Assembly: GCF_023159225.1 (NCBI RefSeq)
Contig: NC_063168.1
Span: 43,782,562-43,846,561 of the forward strand
DNA: 64,000 nucleotides
Direction of reading: 5' to 3'
Source: Perognathus longimembris pacificus
Lineage: Eukaryota > Chordata > Mammalia > Rodentia > Heteromyidae
Made by a program: the position numbers and the translations under genes. A model generated the notes under the pieces. The model did not search any database. It was given only the letters and a program-made list of their open reading frames with translations, and was not told where the DNA came from. Shown here one piece after another: positions 1-10,715 of the stretch; position 1 is the stretch's first letter, and the number at the start of each line of letters is the position of its first letter.

Positions 1-2780
1 CAAACATGTTTGCCCAAGGCATCCTCATCTGTGCTGTGCACTACTAAAACAATCTCGTCATGAAGCTCACATGCCAACACTAATCAAAACTCCAGCTGGT
101 AGCAAGAGTAATCTTTCTAAAAACTGTAAGGCATCCAAACATGCTGCTTGGCCTCACATGAAAGACTTGCGTGGTCCTAATACTGCACCTAGATAATGAC
201 CAGGCTTACCATGCATTCAAAGCCACTTCCTATTCTAATATCTGTGCCACAGTGGCAACTATTCATTCCTGCTTAAAACAGAGCTCCCATTTCAACTGCA
301 ACATCCTACCTGTATCTAGGCTTACAGAAGATGCCACACAACACTACCAAAATGTTGGTATTCAACTATCAATGGATATTGGAGACATATACAGATCATA
401 GATGATTGAGTTAAAATCTAAATCTACAATTAACAATTTTTATGGGTAATAACTAGTTTTCTTAGAATGAACTAAGCAAACAGAAAGAACAATCCTTTAG
501 TTGCTTGTGCTACTACACGAATATGTAATCACTGCTAAGTACACACATATTAAATACATTCAGCCAGACTTCAAATGATATTAACTCAGAGTCTATTCAT
601 GTAATCTAAATTACTGTCCATATGAATTAGCAAAATCTTCAGTTCTTTTCATATAACAGCCTTCCTTTGAGTATGATTTTGTGATTAACTTTCTGGTGTG
701 TGCTAGTTACATATCTACTTATGTGGGGATAATAAAGAAAATAGAAAGTTAATTTAGCTGCACAAGAAAAGTGTTCTCTGCTGAGAATATAGTGACTTCA
801 AGAAAATATAAATAGTTGCCTTAAAAGAAACCTAAAAAAAGAGACTGTTTTTCATGATGGAATATTTAATGATGCTTAGAAATTTGGAGCACTCTGAGCT
901 ACAAGATGTCTACAAAGTATATGTAAGAGTAGGTTAGGTTCCCAGCCCATGACTTGGATAAGGCAGATATCGTATAGCCCACTTAGAATAAGATGGCCAA
1001 GAGAAATTGCAGAAATACCAATTTTTCCTGCTGATTGACACTGAAAATGCCAATCAAGATTGGACTGTAGATCTTCTCTCATTATTAGCAGAGAATAAAA
1101 CAATGCTGCCATTACAGGTGTGAATTTATGCTAGCATCTTGGATCTATTTCTATTGAAGCATGGAGGAATATGGAGAAGATCTTAGAATTGTCTTTTACT
1201 TCATTTTAATTTTTTGACTGCTCACTTGTTTATTCAATACATTTTTGGCAGGCAATAAACCTGAGAGTTAAGACCTTTCTCCTCATGGAAGTGGCATGCC
1301 AGAGCAAAAGAAAGGTGGTTTTAAACTCTGTAAAACAAATAAAATTAGCACAATTATACAGGACACTATCTTTCAGAGGGTGTGGTCTAGGAAGGTCTTT
1401 CAGCAATAACCTTTAGGCTGAAGACAGAAGGAGGAAAGGCGCAGTCATGATTTGATCCCAGGTGTGAGCCTGGCAAGGAAAGGAAGAACATGTAGCATCC
1501 AGTGTGTTTAGAGACAAAGTAAGTGGCCTGAATATTGAGAGTGTTGTTTTCACCAACTGGTGGTCTGAATTTTACTCTAAGGTCTTGGAGGTAATTGGAG
1601 TCACTTTCAAGGTCAGAAATAGTGTGGACTGATTGCTTTTATGCTCACTTCTCTGTAAAGTTCCATGTAAAATGGATGGACTTTCCATTACACATCAACC
1701 AAAGGAAATTTTAAAAGCTTCATCATCCTACAATGTATGTATTTAATAAAGTTGATCTCTCTACTTTATAATCATTATGTCTTCTGAGCATCTCACAGTT
1801 TTATTTCAAAAAGAAACTCAAATCCTCCCAACTGGCTTCTTTGTGATAAAGGTGCAAAAACTGAAAAATCAGAAAGGTGAAGGAGGCAGTCAACTGAATT
1901 TCACACAGAGAGTTATAGAGTTGAGAACCTGGTCATTGGAGGAGGTGGAGGAAAGGCAATGAAAAGGAACCATGAGATTATGTCTTATGGCATATCTAAA
2001 AGAGAATGAGCCAAACATATGACCTTAATTGTTAAAAAGTAACAGTTTATCAAGGATCTTTAAGAGGTAGGAGTAAGTCATTTGGCTATGCTCATTGAAG
2101 CATTGTTTACCATAACCACTGTATGGAATCAACCCTAAGGCCTCTGAAACATACGTTGCTTGGTTACCCTCATTTGTGGTCTATAAATCTACAAGTAAAC
2201 TCATTGGATGGTTAAAGAAAGAATACACAGGGACATGCTAAATCATACTGATCTCTAGCTATTCACACAGAGTGAGACCAAAGGAAGATAGTCTTAAAAG
2301 AGGATCACATAGGCACAATGGTTTTGTGCATCTGACCATATAAAATAATATTTATTGACAAGAATGCCAGGAAATGGAAACAAGAGGTTTCACTTTTGTT
2401 ATTGCTGTTGTTTTACATTTCCTTTTGTCTTGTTTGCTCATTTATCTGCCTTTGGAAGAATATGGGGAGCACAGAAAAGGAGGGAAGAGGGGTGAACAAA
2501 TGCAGCAGTGGTACTCACTAGACACCTTGTTGAAAATGAACTGTACAACTTGTGGGTAGGGCCAGGAGAAAAACAATGGGAGAGAGCAAGGGAAGGGGGT
2601 GACGTCCAAAAAGAAATGTATTCTTTATCTGATTTATGTAACCTTTACCCCTTTGTACATCATCTCTATAATAACAATAAACACTATAAGTTGTTTGCTT
2701 GATTTTTTTCTCACATTTTCTTTTTTCTTTTATTGTAGTTCTGAGGTTTTTAATACAGGAATTCATACTTGCCAGCCAAG
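1..2780. other. AT-rich DNA, no gene recognised
   Basis: No long open frame, splice-bounded exon-like block, RNA gene or clear repeat could be supported here. Short open frames are under 90 codons and show no recognisable domain. The stretch may contain old degraded repeats that I cannot name by eye. Confidence 0.6.
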
Positions 2781-2789
2781 TGCTGCTCT

Positions 2790-2950
2790 ATTGCTTGACC
2801 TAATCCTCCATTTTTTTAAAATCACTTTTTGGACAGTGTCTCATGCTTTGGCCCAGCTTGCTTTGCATCCATAATCCTCCTATTTCTGTCACTCAGATAG
2901 TGCATAGGTAGAATTATAAGCATTCACCACCTCTCTAGGTATTTCTTTTG
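2790..2950 (-). mobile_element. Degraded tRNA-derived SINE (Geo-like)
   Basis: Read on the minus strand, the block resembles the older SINE type seen at 22480-22745: an upstream half ending near 'agcattcaccacc' on the plus strand, a middle part matching 'tctcatgctttggcccagcttg', and a T-rich linker. It is strongly diverged and has no clear target-site duplication. It could be another old SINE family. Confidence 0.4.
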
Positions 2951-4019
2951 TTTATTGTTTTTCTTTCTCTATAGAAAAAGGATAAGCAGTTTATTTGAAG
3001 ACAGAAAAAGATACACTTCTGCACCTAGGTTGTGTTGTAAATTGTGCGTTGGCTACATAGCTCTGAACAAGGTACATGAAAGGACAAGTAAACCACGAGT
3101 AAATTCTATTTGGTATCAAAAAGAAATAATGTGCCTGGGCCTTAAGGAAGAGAAAACTTCTACAAGATGGAGAAGAGAGAGCACAGCCAAGGTGTTCAAA
3201 GCTGAGGAAACATTAAAGAAAAAAAAAGGAGAAGGCCTGGGGGATTTAAATGTAGTTCTTATAAAGCAGAGCAAGATTCTCCACCAGGCGCCAAAGGCTT
3301 AAGCACATATAAATCATTTTTTGCAGGATCCTAGTTATTTCCCTGCAGATCTCTGATGATCTTTCATTATTTGATTCAATTGTGGGTTATGAGAATGAGC
3401 CTCTTTCCTCAGTCTGCCTCTTCATTCCCTGCTCTGAACATGATGCTTTGGGAGAAGCCATGTGCATCCCTTTGTGAACATTTGCCATGAGGTCTGTGTC
3501 AAATTTTTATTTTTGTTACACATACATCTGGCTTGTTTTACCATAAAGCCTTACTATATGTAAAGTTAAATGCATTTTATATTAAAGTGAAGAGGAACTA
3601 TATGTTTAAGTGGTATTCAGCTGTGCCTTAGTAAAGAGAAGTAATAAATATTGAAAAAAAAAGCAATAGAAACCCCCCCCAAAAGGTATCCGACTCAAGA
3701 TATTGGTGAATAGGAACCCCAGAATAGCGATTATGTAACAGGCCTGGAGAAAGATCCATAGCAAGCAATAAAACCAGTGGGAGAGGAAGGAAGACTCCAG
3801 GAACAGGAGCAATTGCTAGCTTACTTGTTTTCTTGAGGATTTGGAAGGTATATTCGATATATTTCAGGATGTGATGGATATATTAGAATGTGAATAAAAA
3901 TGTTAAGTGCATAGGAAGTAATGGAATAAATGAGTACATTGTTTTCCCCTTTGTTTTCATTTGCTATGGAGATATAATTTATATTCAATAAAATTCAATA
4001 TGTTTACTATACAGGTCTC
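2951..4019. other. No gene recognised
   Basis: AT-rich sequence. A poly(A) and poly(C) run lies at about 3653-3681. Open frames are short and low in complexity. Nothing can be assigned. Confidence 0.5.
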
Positions 4020-4300
4020 CCAATGTTGAAAAGGCATATATGCAGTTGTATAATGATGTAAAATCATTCCCTCTCTGTCCTGATGGGCCATCCTCTACCA
4101 CCTCCAGCCTCAGGCAAACATTGATATGTGCTGGCTCCATGATTATATCTTTCCCCAAGTTCATGTAAATGTTACAAACAATATATTATGTGTCACTGCA
4201 AGTTCGCCCTTGGTGACTTATGTTTGTGCATTTCTGATTTACTCATTTGTCCATATGTATTTTATTTTTCCTGTTTCTTTATCATATTGTGATTAATTAA
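4020..4300 (-). mobile_element. Possible ancient L1 3'-end remnant
   Basis: The plus strand shows phrases such as 'cctcaggcaaacattgat' and 'atgtaaatgttacaaacaat'. These resemble the complement of the 3' region of old mammalian L1 (L1M) copies. Similarity is by eye only and the piece is short and diverged. Confidence 0.3.
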
Positions 4301-4319
4301 ATACTTAATCCCCCCCCCT

Positions 4320-4519
4320 CTTTTTGCCAGTTCTAGGGCTTGAACTCAGGGCCTGCGCACTGTCTCTGAGCTTCATTTTGCTCAAGGCTACCTAGCACTC
4401 TACCACTTGAGCCACAGTACCACTTCTGGCTTTTTCTGTGTATGTAGTACTGAGGAATCAAACTCAGGGCTTCATGCATGAAAGGCAAGCACTTTAACAC
4501 TAAGCCACATTCCCAACCC
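4320..4519 (-). mobile_element. SINE, ID-like plus Geo-type dimer
   Basis: This is the reverse complement of the same SINE as at 5534-5745. Reading the plus strand: a short T run, 'gccagttctagggcttgaa', a central 'ccacttgagccacagtacca', then the ID-like half ending in 'cattcccaaccc'. It differs from the young copies at many sites, so it is older. No convincing flanking duplication is seen. Confidence 0.8.
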
Positions 4520-4520
4520 A

Positions 4521-4977
4521 ATTTCCCAAATTTTGAGATTATATTTATTAAATTGACTATAATTAAATGGCAAAAATTGTATAAAGAAGCAAAAACTACA
4601 ATGATATGTATACAAAAATAAATATGTATGTATAAGACAACAAAAATTATATAACAACTATGTGATTTCTTAGAAGTTAAGAAAGGCAAGAGAAACTTAT
4701 TTAAGATACCTAAATTGTCCACCAGTAGATATTACTAGATCATGCTTAAAATACAAAGAAGGAATGAGAATAAAGTATAGAGAAAATACCAAAATCCAGT
4801 GAAATGATGTTTTTAATGTTTTGTTTGTCTCTGGAAAAACCCAAAATATTGTTTTAGGGAATTACAGAGTTTTATTTTGATTGCAATATTTTTTCTTCTT
4901 TTATTTACTTAAAATTTTTCAATTTAATTTTTAACAGTGTATATTTATTGGCATGATAAATATTTAAAAAAAGGTAA
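4521..4977. other. AT-rich DNA, nothing recognised
   Basis: Very AT-rich sequence with no repeat family or gene I can name. Confidence 0.5.
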
Positions 4978-5179
4978 GTCTGGGCATGGTGGCTAATGCC
5001 AGTTTCTTGACAATTCCAATTACCTGGGAAAAAGAGAGCTTGAAGTCTCAAGTCAACCTGGGAAAAAGCACCAATACCTTATTGGAGAAACAATCTAAAG
5101 AAAAAAAGGGCTTTTTTCAAGTAATAGAAAGCCTGCCTAACAGAAATGAAGACCTGAATTCAAACCCCAGTACTACGTG

Positions 5180-5182
<3 letters not shown>
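4978..5182 (+). mobile_element. Old SINE (B1/Geo-like) ending in a microsatellite
   Basis: It opens with 'tctgggcatggtggctaatg', typical of the 5' end of rodent 7SL- or tRNA-type SINE composites. It ends with 'ttcaaaccccagtacta', a degraded tRNA-like B-box region. A (TG)n run follows directly, as often happens when a SINE tail mutates into a microsatellite. Confidence 0.6.
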
Positions 5183-5225
<43 letters not shown>

Positions 5226-5234
5226 TGTGTGTGT
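5183..5234. repeat. (TG)n microsatellite
   Basis: About 25 units of TG with one 'tatg' interruption near 5219-5222. It forms the tail of the SINE just upstream. A short open frame across it is a composition artefact. Confidence 0.95.
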
Positions 5235-5235
5235 A

Positions 5236-5302
5236 ACTAAAATTTGGGTTTGTACTTGACAGGCCTGTGCTCCAATACTTGAACCATATTCCCAACTCCA
5301 TT
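5236..5302 (-). mobile_element. SINE fragment (ID-like half)
   Basis: The piece includes 'ggcctgtgctcc', 'acttgaaccatattcccaac' in the order expected for the complement of the tRNA-like SINE half. It is short and diverged. Confidence 0.35.
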
Positions 5303-5517
5303 CATTTGTTCTTTATAAAACCTTTTGCTCATTGAGAAAAGAACCATTTCATTACTTGTTCCCCAAAGCTATCGTCTTATCTTTGTATTGTCATTATGAA
5401 CAATTTTTCCTCATGTTTTCAGGAGTTGTTTTTTATTATATGCATGTGACAAATGTGAAATGTGTTGATAGAAACCTATGATTCATTTGGTCACAGCACC
5501 TTAGCAAGGGAAACAGT

Positions 5518-5761
5518 AAAGACTAACTCACCAGGGGCTGGGGATATAGCCTAGTGGCAAGAGTGCCTGCCTCGGATACACGAGGCCCTAGGTTCGATTC
5601 CCCAGCACCACATATACAGAAAACGGCCAGAAGCGGCGCTGTGGCTCAAGTGGCAGAGTGCTAGCCTTGAGCGGGAAGAAGCCAGGGACAGTGCTCAGGC
5701 CCTGAGTCCAAGGCCCAGGACTGGCCAAAAAAAAAAAAAAAAAAAAAAGACTAACTCACCA
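5518..5761 (+). mobile_element. Young IDL-Geo-type SINE with perfect TSD
   Basis: The SINE body runs from 5534 to about 5725 and has a pure A tail to 5745. It is flanked by the identical 16 bp repeat 'aaagactaactcacca' (5518-5533 and 5746-5761), the mark of L1-mediated insertion. The left half carries a Pol III A box 'tagcctagtggc' (5547-5558) and a perfect B box 'ggttcgattcc' (5591-5601). The right half starts near 'cggccagaagcggcg'. It differs from the copy at 25567 by only one or two bases over about 190, so both are recent. The family name is from memory of geomyoid rodent SINEs. Confidence 0.9.
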
Positions 5762-7106
5762 ATGCATTGCTCAGAGCCAAATTTATAGCCTCAAATAATG
5801 AGCTCAGACCCCATAATACAACTACCACTAAAAAAGGATCATAATTCCCAGACCAAATTAAATGATTTAGGAAATTACTTATGGGATCAAAATTTCCCTT
5901 CTCTGGAATAAAAGAATCCAAAATAATATTTGTTTCAAATCAGCAAAAACATTAAATAGCCCAGTGAGGTGGAAATTAAGTAGTGGCAAGTCGATTGGGA
6001 CCACGGGGAATGTGTAACATTGAAAAAAATGGCATAAATATGGCAAGGAATTAGTCCCCTTAGCAGGACCACAGCTTCAGAAGAAGAAAGTAATTTTGCA
6101 CAGCCCTACTTATTTCCCCAGGGACTAATATGTGGCTATGTCTTTAAGGATGCTTTCATTAGATTTCAGTACTTTTGGTTTAATAAATTCAATATATCCC
6201 TGGGATTTTCTAGGAGAAAAGAAGTTGATATCATGTAGACAACATGAAACTGTGAAGAGGAGAGAATATGTGTCCAATATATCTCTTATTTTATTGTCAC
6301 ATGATGGTACAACAATGCCAGGGCCAAACCACTGCTACTAATTTAATTGATATTGTGTTTACCATCTTGTACTACCAAGTGAAATTTCAGAAATTTTTTT
6401 ATGAGGAATTAATAAAGCCAAGATCTGGGCTTCTGGTTGAAATATATAATTTACTGTAGGTGCCTGCTGGATAATCCAGCTGCTGTTAAATATTGTCATG
6501 TGAGTCTCAATTCCTTTCAATGTAAGCAAACCTTTCGTCCTAGTATTCAGTTGAAATTCATATATTTGGAAAAATTCCACCATTTTGTTTCTAATATACA
6601 GAAACTGCACACTTGAAAACACTAAGTTGTCAAGACTATTTTTTTTTACTTTTAGCAGAAAATTAGCAATAATTTAATAAAACAGGCACCTTTTAAGAAC
6701 TACAGTCATACAACAATCAATATCTAAAAGTATATTGCAATTTTTAACATTTCTTGTGTTCATTATCTTCTTTTCTGTAATAAAGAAGACTGGGCATTCT
6801 TAGAGATGTAACTAGTAGAGAAGTGTTTCTGAAGGTAATGCTTTAATGGTTAGATTCCACAACATTCTGATTGATTGTGAATTCCTAATCAGGTCTCTTA
6901 GGCATTGGCTCTCCCCAGGATCATGGTAAAATTCTTGAAATTAGGAAGAAGCAGAGGTTCTAAGAAGTTTTGGAACAATGTTTCTTTTGCATCTGGTTTC
7001 TGCTTGCTAGGGAAAGATGCAAACCAGGGGGTCCTAGGTTCTAACCAATTTAGCCTCCCAATGACAAGGTAAACAAGAACAGCAACACAAAAACAATATT
7101 GTTATT
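5762..7106. other. No gene recognised
   Basis: Unique-looking AT-rich DNA. Short frames at 6132-6622 have no recognisable domain. The right edge is the TSD of the large L1 insertion. Confidence 0.5.
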
Positions 7107-7122
7107 AAGAAGTGATATGGCA

Positions 7123-8876
7123 CCATCACAATAGGGAGGCACCCCCAACTCCCTCCAACCAAATAGTGAGCTGGGAACTCCAACACCCAACACCTCATCA
7201 AGAGACCAGCAAACCCAACAACCAGAACAAACAGAGAAACACAGGAAACAAAAAAGAACAAAAAAAGAAGAGCCTATAACCTTCACAGAGCTGGAAAATC
7301 TCTGGGGTACCCTCCTCCCCCCCCCCCCCGCCCCCGGCGACCCTGGCCGGAACAGGGCCAAGCTGGGAAAGGGGACCTGGCCCTGGTAAACGGACCGTCA
7401 GCGACCAGAGAAGCAACAGCTGAAAAGTCACGCCAGGGGTGTAGAGTCCAGACAGCAGGAGCTCCACGGGACCCAAATGGAGTGCAGACTGACCGAGACA
7501 GATGGCGGCACAGACAGACAACAACAGCAGGGAAACCAGGCGGTGCAGACTGGGAGAGCTGGGACCACCAGTAGCAAACGACCAATCGCCACACCCCAGC
7601 ACCCCAGCCCTGAAAAGCCCACAGCAGTGCAGTACATACACACAATCCAGGACCAGGACCAGTAAGTTCCCCATTGCCCCCCACCCCCACAACGGAAGAC
7701 CAACTCAGAGACCCAAACCCTACAAAGAAGCTGGATCTCCCCTCCCTACCCCAAGGGAACAAAGGTGCCCCATCTCATGCGGCTCTAGGAGCCTACAGCC
7801 TCTGGGAGGACATGGGACCTAGCAGAGGTGGAACAGCACCCAACAAAGTGACCAGGAAACACCTTAGACAGGCATCCCCCAAAGCCCCAGCTGGGGAGCC
7901 CAAACCTGTCCGCACCAGCACCCCCTCCCCCAACAGGGACACTGGGACTGGTAGGCATTGGAACGACACCAGAGGCACCCTGGTCCGTGCAGACTTTTTG
8001 AACAACAGTCACAGGCTTGCTGGTGTGCAATACCAGCCCAGCAGGGACACCTGGGCCAGAACACATGCCCCCCTCACAGCGGAGGTGCAGAGAGTCTGTG
8101 GCCACTATACCGAGCCCAGACACTTGAACCTGCTGGGGTCCACGCATACTGCCCCCCACAGCAGATTCACGAGAGGGCACAAACACCCTCCAACAACTCG
8201 GGGCAGCGCACCCCCAAAGGAAGCACTAGAGTGCACACGCACATGGCCCAGGAGGGCCAGCATGGGTCAGTGTGCTAGCCCTCCAGCAGGAGGATCTCCT
8301 GTTCAACTCCCCCGCGGGAGCACACAAGTGGACAAGCTGCCCCCTCAGCAGCAACACCCACTCTGATAGGCAAACTCTGCACAGGTGAGCAGAGCCCCCC
8401 AGTGGCAGCCCCCGCTCTGATTGGTGCACTCCGAACGGGTGGGCGGGCCACCCTCAATAGCACCACCTGCTCTGACAGGACCACTTTGCACAGGTGGGCA
8501 AGCCACCTCTCAGCGGCAATTCTCAAGCTGAGAGGTGAGCTCTTTTGACCACGGCACCTAGTGGGAAAAGAATCAAAGAAGAGAAAAGTCTCCATGCCAT
8601 GCTGAACCAGTGACCCACAAACCCCCATCAGGGACACACTAGGGTAAGCAAAACACAGGGCACAGTCCTGTAGAGAATGACACAGAACCTACCCACCCCC
8701 AAGTGCAGTGAGGGTGACCTCTTTGGCAACAACTGAGATGGTCACGCTAACCCATTGGGCAGTAAGGGTCAACAGCCAAACTCAAACCCAGAGCCAGGAC
8801 ACAAACAAGTCTCCACTGATGGACCAGTGGGAACCAGCACAAAGCCAAGCCAAGGTCACCACCTACAGATCTCCAG
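7123..8876 (+). promoter_or_regulatory. L1 5' UTR / internal promoter region
   Basis: About 1.75 kb, markedly richer in C and CpG than the surrounding DNA, with a poly(C) run near 7316-7330. It lies directly upstream of the ORF1 frame starting at 8877. The position, base composition and a repeated ~55 bp unit (8341-8520) fit an L1 5' UTR acting as internal Pol II promoter. Its 5' end does not resemble the one of the minus-strand L1 at 31194, so two L1 lineages with different 5' UTRs are present. Long open frames on both strands here are by-products of GC richness. Confidence 0.7.
8341..8520 (+). repeat. ~55 bp tandem units in the L1 5' UTR
   Basis: Diverged direct repeats in which 'ctctga(t/c)(a/t)gg' recurs at 8361, 8415 and 8470 and 'cacaggtg(a/g)gc' or a variant recurs about 25 bp after each. 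Roughly three units plus a partial one are visible, and a weaker one may precede them. This recalls the tandem monomers of some murine L1 promoters, but the unit here is much shorter. Confidence 0.6.
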
Positions 8877-9193
8877 ATGCACAAATCACAAAGAAATATT
8901 ACAAACTTCATGAAAGGTCAAGGCAACTCGCCAGCTCCAAAAAGTAGTACGACTGAATTGGAGATGGAGAATAAAAAAACAACTGAGGCTAAGATAGCAG
9001 AAATGATGGAAAGCCTCAGGAACGAATTCAGAAAACAATTCCAGGAGTTTAGAATGGAAGTCTCGAAGGACCTTCAGGAAGTCAAGAAAGAAATGGGAGC
9101 AAAAATGGATACAGTGCACTCCTTCACAAAAGAAGATCTTAACATCCTGAGAAGCGAAATGCATGAAAAAATAGATTTAAAACACAACGCTTT

Positions 9194-9365
9194 AAAAGAA
9201 GAAATTTCCATGATGAGAGCTGATTTGGCAACCATAAATAGCTCGCTGACATCCATAAACTCCACACTCGAAGCCACATCACAAAGAATTGATCAAATCG
9301 AATCCCGAATCTCTCTTTTGGGCGTCGATGCAGCTGACAAGGACCAGAAAATTACCACACTCCAA
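9194..9365 (+). repeat. 172 bp direct repeat, left copy (long TSD)
   Basis: Identical to 9842-10013 at a constant offset of 648 bp, with no mismatch found by eye. The left edge has 'gcttt/aaaag', whose complement is TTTT/AA, an ideal L1 endonuclease site. It is part of the ORF1 coiled-coil coding sequence. Confidence 0.92.
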
Positions 9366-9841
9366 TTGAAATGAACTCCATGTTATGGAAACAAGTGATA
9401 TATCACAGTTGTAACTACTTTCAACGTCCTATGTGTATGTGTAGTTTCTATTATTGATAATGTTTTGTATCACCTTCCTATGTTTGTACCTACACTATCT
9501 CTGTAATCTTACCTGAGTATATTGGAAACCGTGTTTACTGGTATTGGAAGTAGGAAATTCAAAGGGAATACCAAATTCGAGAGACACAGGGTAAAAAAAG
9601 AGAAATAACTACAAAAGCAATACTTGCAAAACTGTTTGGTGTAAGTGAACTGAACACCGGGGGGGGGGGGGAGGGAAAGGGGGGGAGGGAGGGGGGCATG
9701 AGGGACAAGGCAACAAACAGTACAAGAAATGTATCCAATGCCCAACGTATGATACTGTAACCTCTCTGTACGTCAGTTTGATAATAAAAATTTGAGAAAA
9801 AAAATAAAATAAAATAAAAAATTAAAATTAAAATTTAAAAA
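9366..9841 (+). mobile_element. 5'-truncated L1 3' end inserted in ORF1
   Basis: About 476 bp of L1 3' UTR starting just after the end of ORF2 ('aatgaactccatgttatgg', compare 51038), with the G-rich tract at 9659-9697, 'gataataaaaatttgag' and an interrupted A-rich tail to 9841. It is flanked by a perfect 172 bp direct repeat of ORF1 sequence. The 3' UTR belongs to the younger L1 lineage shared with 18.0, 23.6, 51.4 and 61.2 kb, not to that of the host L1. Confidence 0.9.
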
Positions 9842-10013
9842 AAAAGAAGAAATTTCCATGATGAGAGCTGATTTGGCAACCATAAATAGCTCGCTGACAT
9901 CCATAAACTCCACACTCGAAGCCACATCACAAAGAATTGATCAAATCGAATCCCGAATCTCTCTTTTGGGCGTCGATGCAGCTGACAAGGACCAGAAAAT
10001 TACCACACTCCAA
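9842..10013 (+). repeat. 172 bp direct repeat, right copy
   Basis: Second identical copy, following the A-rich tail of the inserted L1 3' end. ORF1 sequence continues from it without a break ('gaaacggttaaactcc' from 10014). The first four A residues could belong to the tail, so the certain duplication is about 168 bp. Confidence 0.92.
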
Positions 10014-10421
10014 GAAACGGTTAAACTCCGGGGCAAACTAATCCAGGAGCTAGTGGACAAAGACGAGAGATAGAATCTGTGCATAATTGAATAGATGAAG
10101 GAGCCGAATACCAGAGCAGAGGGCTTCAACGTATTATTGCAGAAAACTTCCTCTATCTCACAAGGGACCTCACCCAAGTAACTGAAGCCTATTCGACACC
10201 TGGCAGACCAGACAGTAGAAAATCCTCACCCAAGCACATAATAATCAAGACTACAGATCTCAAGAAGAAAGAGCAAATATTGAATGCAGCCAAAATGAAG
10301 AAAGAGCTATATTACAATGGAAAAAGGATCAGAATCACAGCAGATCTCTCCACACAAACCTACAACACACAAAGAGCATGGAAGAACACAATTCAAGTCA
10401 TCCAGGCCAACAATTGCTAAC

Positions 10422-10715
10422 CTAGAATTATATATCCAGCAAAACTAGAATTCACCTTCAAGGGAAAAACCAGATTTTTCCATAGCAAAGAGAATCTAAA
10501 GGAGTATGTGAATAAAAAAAAAAAAAACAGCCTCACGGCTAATAGTAAGAGGGGAAACCCACCCAACAGAAAATATACAGGACCCCCAGACAGAAACAGA
10601 AAGAAACTACAATAGCCAGAGCCCAACAGAAAGAGCAGCTCAATAAAGACAAGAAAAAAAGGAGAGGAAAAACAGCCTAACAGGAAAATGGAAGGGAAAA
10701 AAAACACTCTTATTC
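10422..10715 (+). other. L1 inter-ORF spacer
   Basis: A-rich sequence between the end of ORF1 and the endonuclease part of ORF2. It still carries 'atatatccagcaaaactag', which lies just after ORF1 in many L1s. Confidence 0.6.

Larger units (their letters stand above)
8877..10421 (+). pseudogene. L1 ORF1 (RNA-binding chaperone), interrupted
   Basis: ORF1 encodes the trimeric RNA chaperone of the L1 RNP. The frame opens at 8877. Residues ~60-160 form a heptad-rich coiled coil full of E, K, L and I. At 9366 it is broken by an inserted L1 3' end, then resumes in a duplicated piece from 9842. A stop follows at about 10071 ('DKDER' then stop). Further downstream, shifted frames still encode the C-terminal RNA-binding part: 'KKKEQILNAA', 'RIRITADLS', 'RAW' (about 10260-10385). 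Without the insert the gene is about 0.9 kb, normal for ORF1. It cannot make a full protein now. Confidence 0.8.

Noticed and set aside
4333..4722. 129-codon minus-strand frame
   Set aside because: Its C-terminal third is SINE sequence and the rest is AT-rich DNA with no domain.
7198..8637. Many overlapping open frames on both strands, up to 230 codons
   Set aside because: They lie in the GC-rich L1 5' UTR, overlap each other in several frames, and show no domain.
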